From contig JBPOFS010000005.1 of NCBI GenBank assembly GCA_051252515.1, forward strand, positions 1 through 64,000: a DNA stretch of 64,000 bases, written 5' to 3'. The DNA is from UBA5078 sp051252515 (GTDB taxonomy: Bacteria; Pseudomonadota; Gammaproteobacteria; Pseudomonadales; Pseudohongiellaceae). Of the stretch, positions 63,630-64,000 are shown piece after piece (positions within the stretch are counted from its first letter, which is position 1; every line of letters begins with the position of its first letter). Below the pieces are notes generated by a model. That model made no database searches and was not told the origin of the DNA. It saw nothing but the letters and a program-made list of their open reading frames with translations. Both the position numbers and the translations under genes were made by a program.

Positions 63630-64000
63630 CTAGATAATATTGTCTGTTAGATACTCAAGGTGTTTGCCATCGGTACCACAACAACCACCCAGTACTTTTA
63701 TGCCGAAGTCTCTATTCAATTGCACCATAAGATTGCCCCACTCTGCCACGGATTCAGATTTGAGCTCGCTAGAGCCCTCAAGCTGCGCATGGCTCAGCGA
63801 CGATGCGTTTGCCTGTAGCCCAATTAACCGGCCAGGTGGCACTTTGGTCAGTGTTTCTAGATTCAAAAATGATGGGTAGGAGCAATTGATAAAATAGCCT
63901 AGTGGTTTGGTCGTGGTTTTAGCGTCCACATAGGCAATTGCTGTGTGAAGCTCTGTGCCATCCAATACTTTGCCATCGGCGCCAATCACAAAACTGATGA
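63630..64000 (-). CDS. Homocysteine S-methyltransferase family protein, C-terminal part
   Basis: The frame is open to the window edge, so this is the last part (about 123 codons) of a larger gene. The zinc-binding GGCCGTDGKH near the end and the FINCSYPSFLNLETL segment with its conserved Cys are the family's metal ligands (PF02574). Such enzymes methylate homocysteine to methionine from S-methylmethionine or betaine-type donors. It is separated from the DUF262 genes by 294 bases. Confidence 0.85.
   Translation of the reverse strand, partial: ISFVIGADGKVLDGTELHTAIAYVDAKTTTKPLGYFINCSYPSFLNLETLTKVPPGRLIGLQANASSLSHAQLEGSSELKSESVAEWGNLMVQLNRDFGIKVLGGCCGTDGKHLEYLTDNII

Overview
The window is a stretch of gammaproteobacterial chromosome. 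The gene order ftsK-lolA-rarA-crcB-serS-cysG, the yccA-tusDCBE group, clpS-clpA facing cspD, aat-bpt-infA, nudJ-mnmA-hflD-purB and cysH next to cysB are all typical gammaproteobacterial arrangements. A monomeric isocitrate dehydrogenase, a ThrH-type phosphoserine phosphatase, an APS-type CysH with an iron-sulfur cluster and a SapC-family protein point to a free-living, probably marine lineage (Cellvibrionales/Oceanospirillales-like). That placement is inferred from gene content only; no rRNA gene is present to test it.

Layout. 1-592: tRNA-Ser(TGA) on the minus strand, with a 77-bp direct repeat over its 3' end. 593-3960: yccA, tusDCBE (sulfur relay for tRNA thiolation) and purC. 3966-11521 (minus): a long housekeeping run ending in cysG. 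11789-14521: trxB, aat, bpt, infA. 14539-20109: clpA/clpS, divergent cspD, and icd. 20334-28019: rluE, moaC-D-E, nudJ-mnmA-hflD-purB, roxA and a secretin-domain-like exported protein. 28060-34801: pabB, thrH, cysH/cysB, 5'-nucleotidase, patatin, msrA. 35063-45069: argD, a PAS/GAF/GGDEF sensor, a rhodanese, mtnC, rlmI, cmoM and an M16 lipoprotein peptidase. 45177-53297: two export modules, marR-emrA-emrB and macA-macB-nodT. 53368-58507: a K+ channel, an HNH protein, a hydrolase and two tandem paralogous membrane diguanylate cyclases with a small membrane protein between them. 58508-64000: the accessory end, with sapC bracketed by two unusual palindromic elements, a visibly A+T-rich two-gene DUF262 module (probable GmrSD-like DNA defence) and the end of a homocysteine S-methyltransferase gene running off the window.

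Functional threads. Sulfur recurs: TusBCDE hands sulfur to MnmA (both present), CysH/CysB/CysG serve sulfate and sulfite reduction, and a rhodanese, MtnC and a homocysteine methyltransferase deal with sulfur transfer and methionine. Protein turnover is represented by ClpAS together with both N-degron transferases, Aat and Bpt. Cyclic-di-GMP synthesis has three GGDEF proteins.

The most unusual signals are (i) two elements around sapC with an identical 62-bp core but unrelated flanking arms that are near-perfect inverted copies of each other within each element; (ii) the DUF262 pair with its own promoter, leader hairpin and upstream 12-G tract; (iii) a small membrane protein that seems to start at CTG overlapping the previous stop; and (iv) a palindromic operator between the promoter boxes of an almost leaderless marR.
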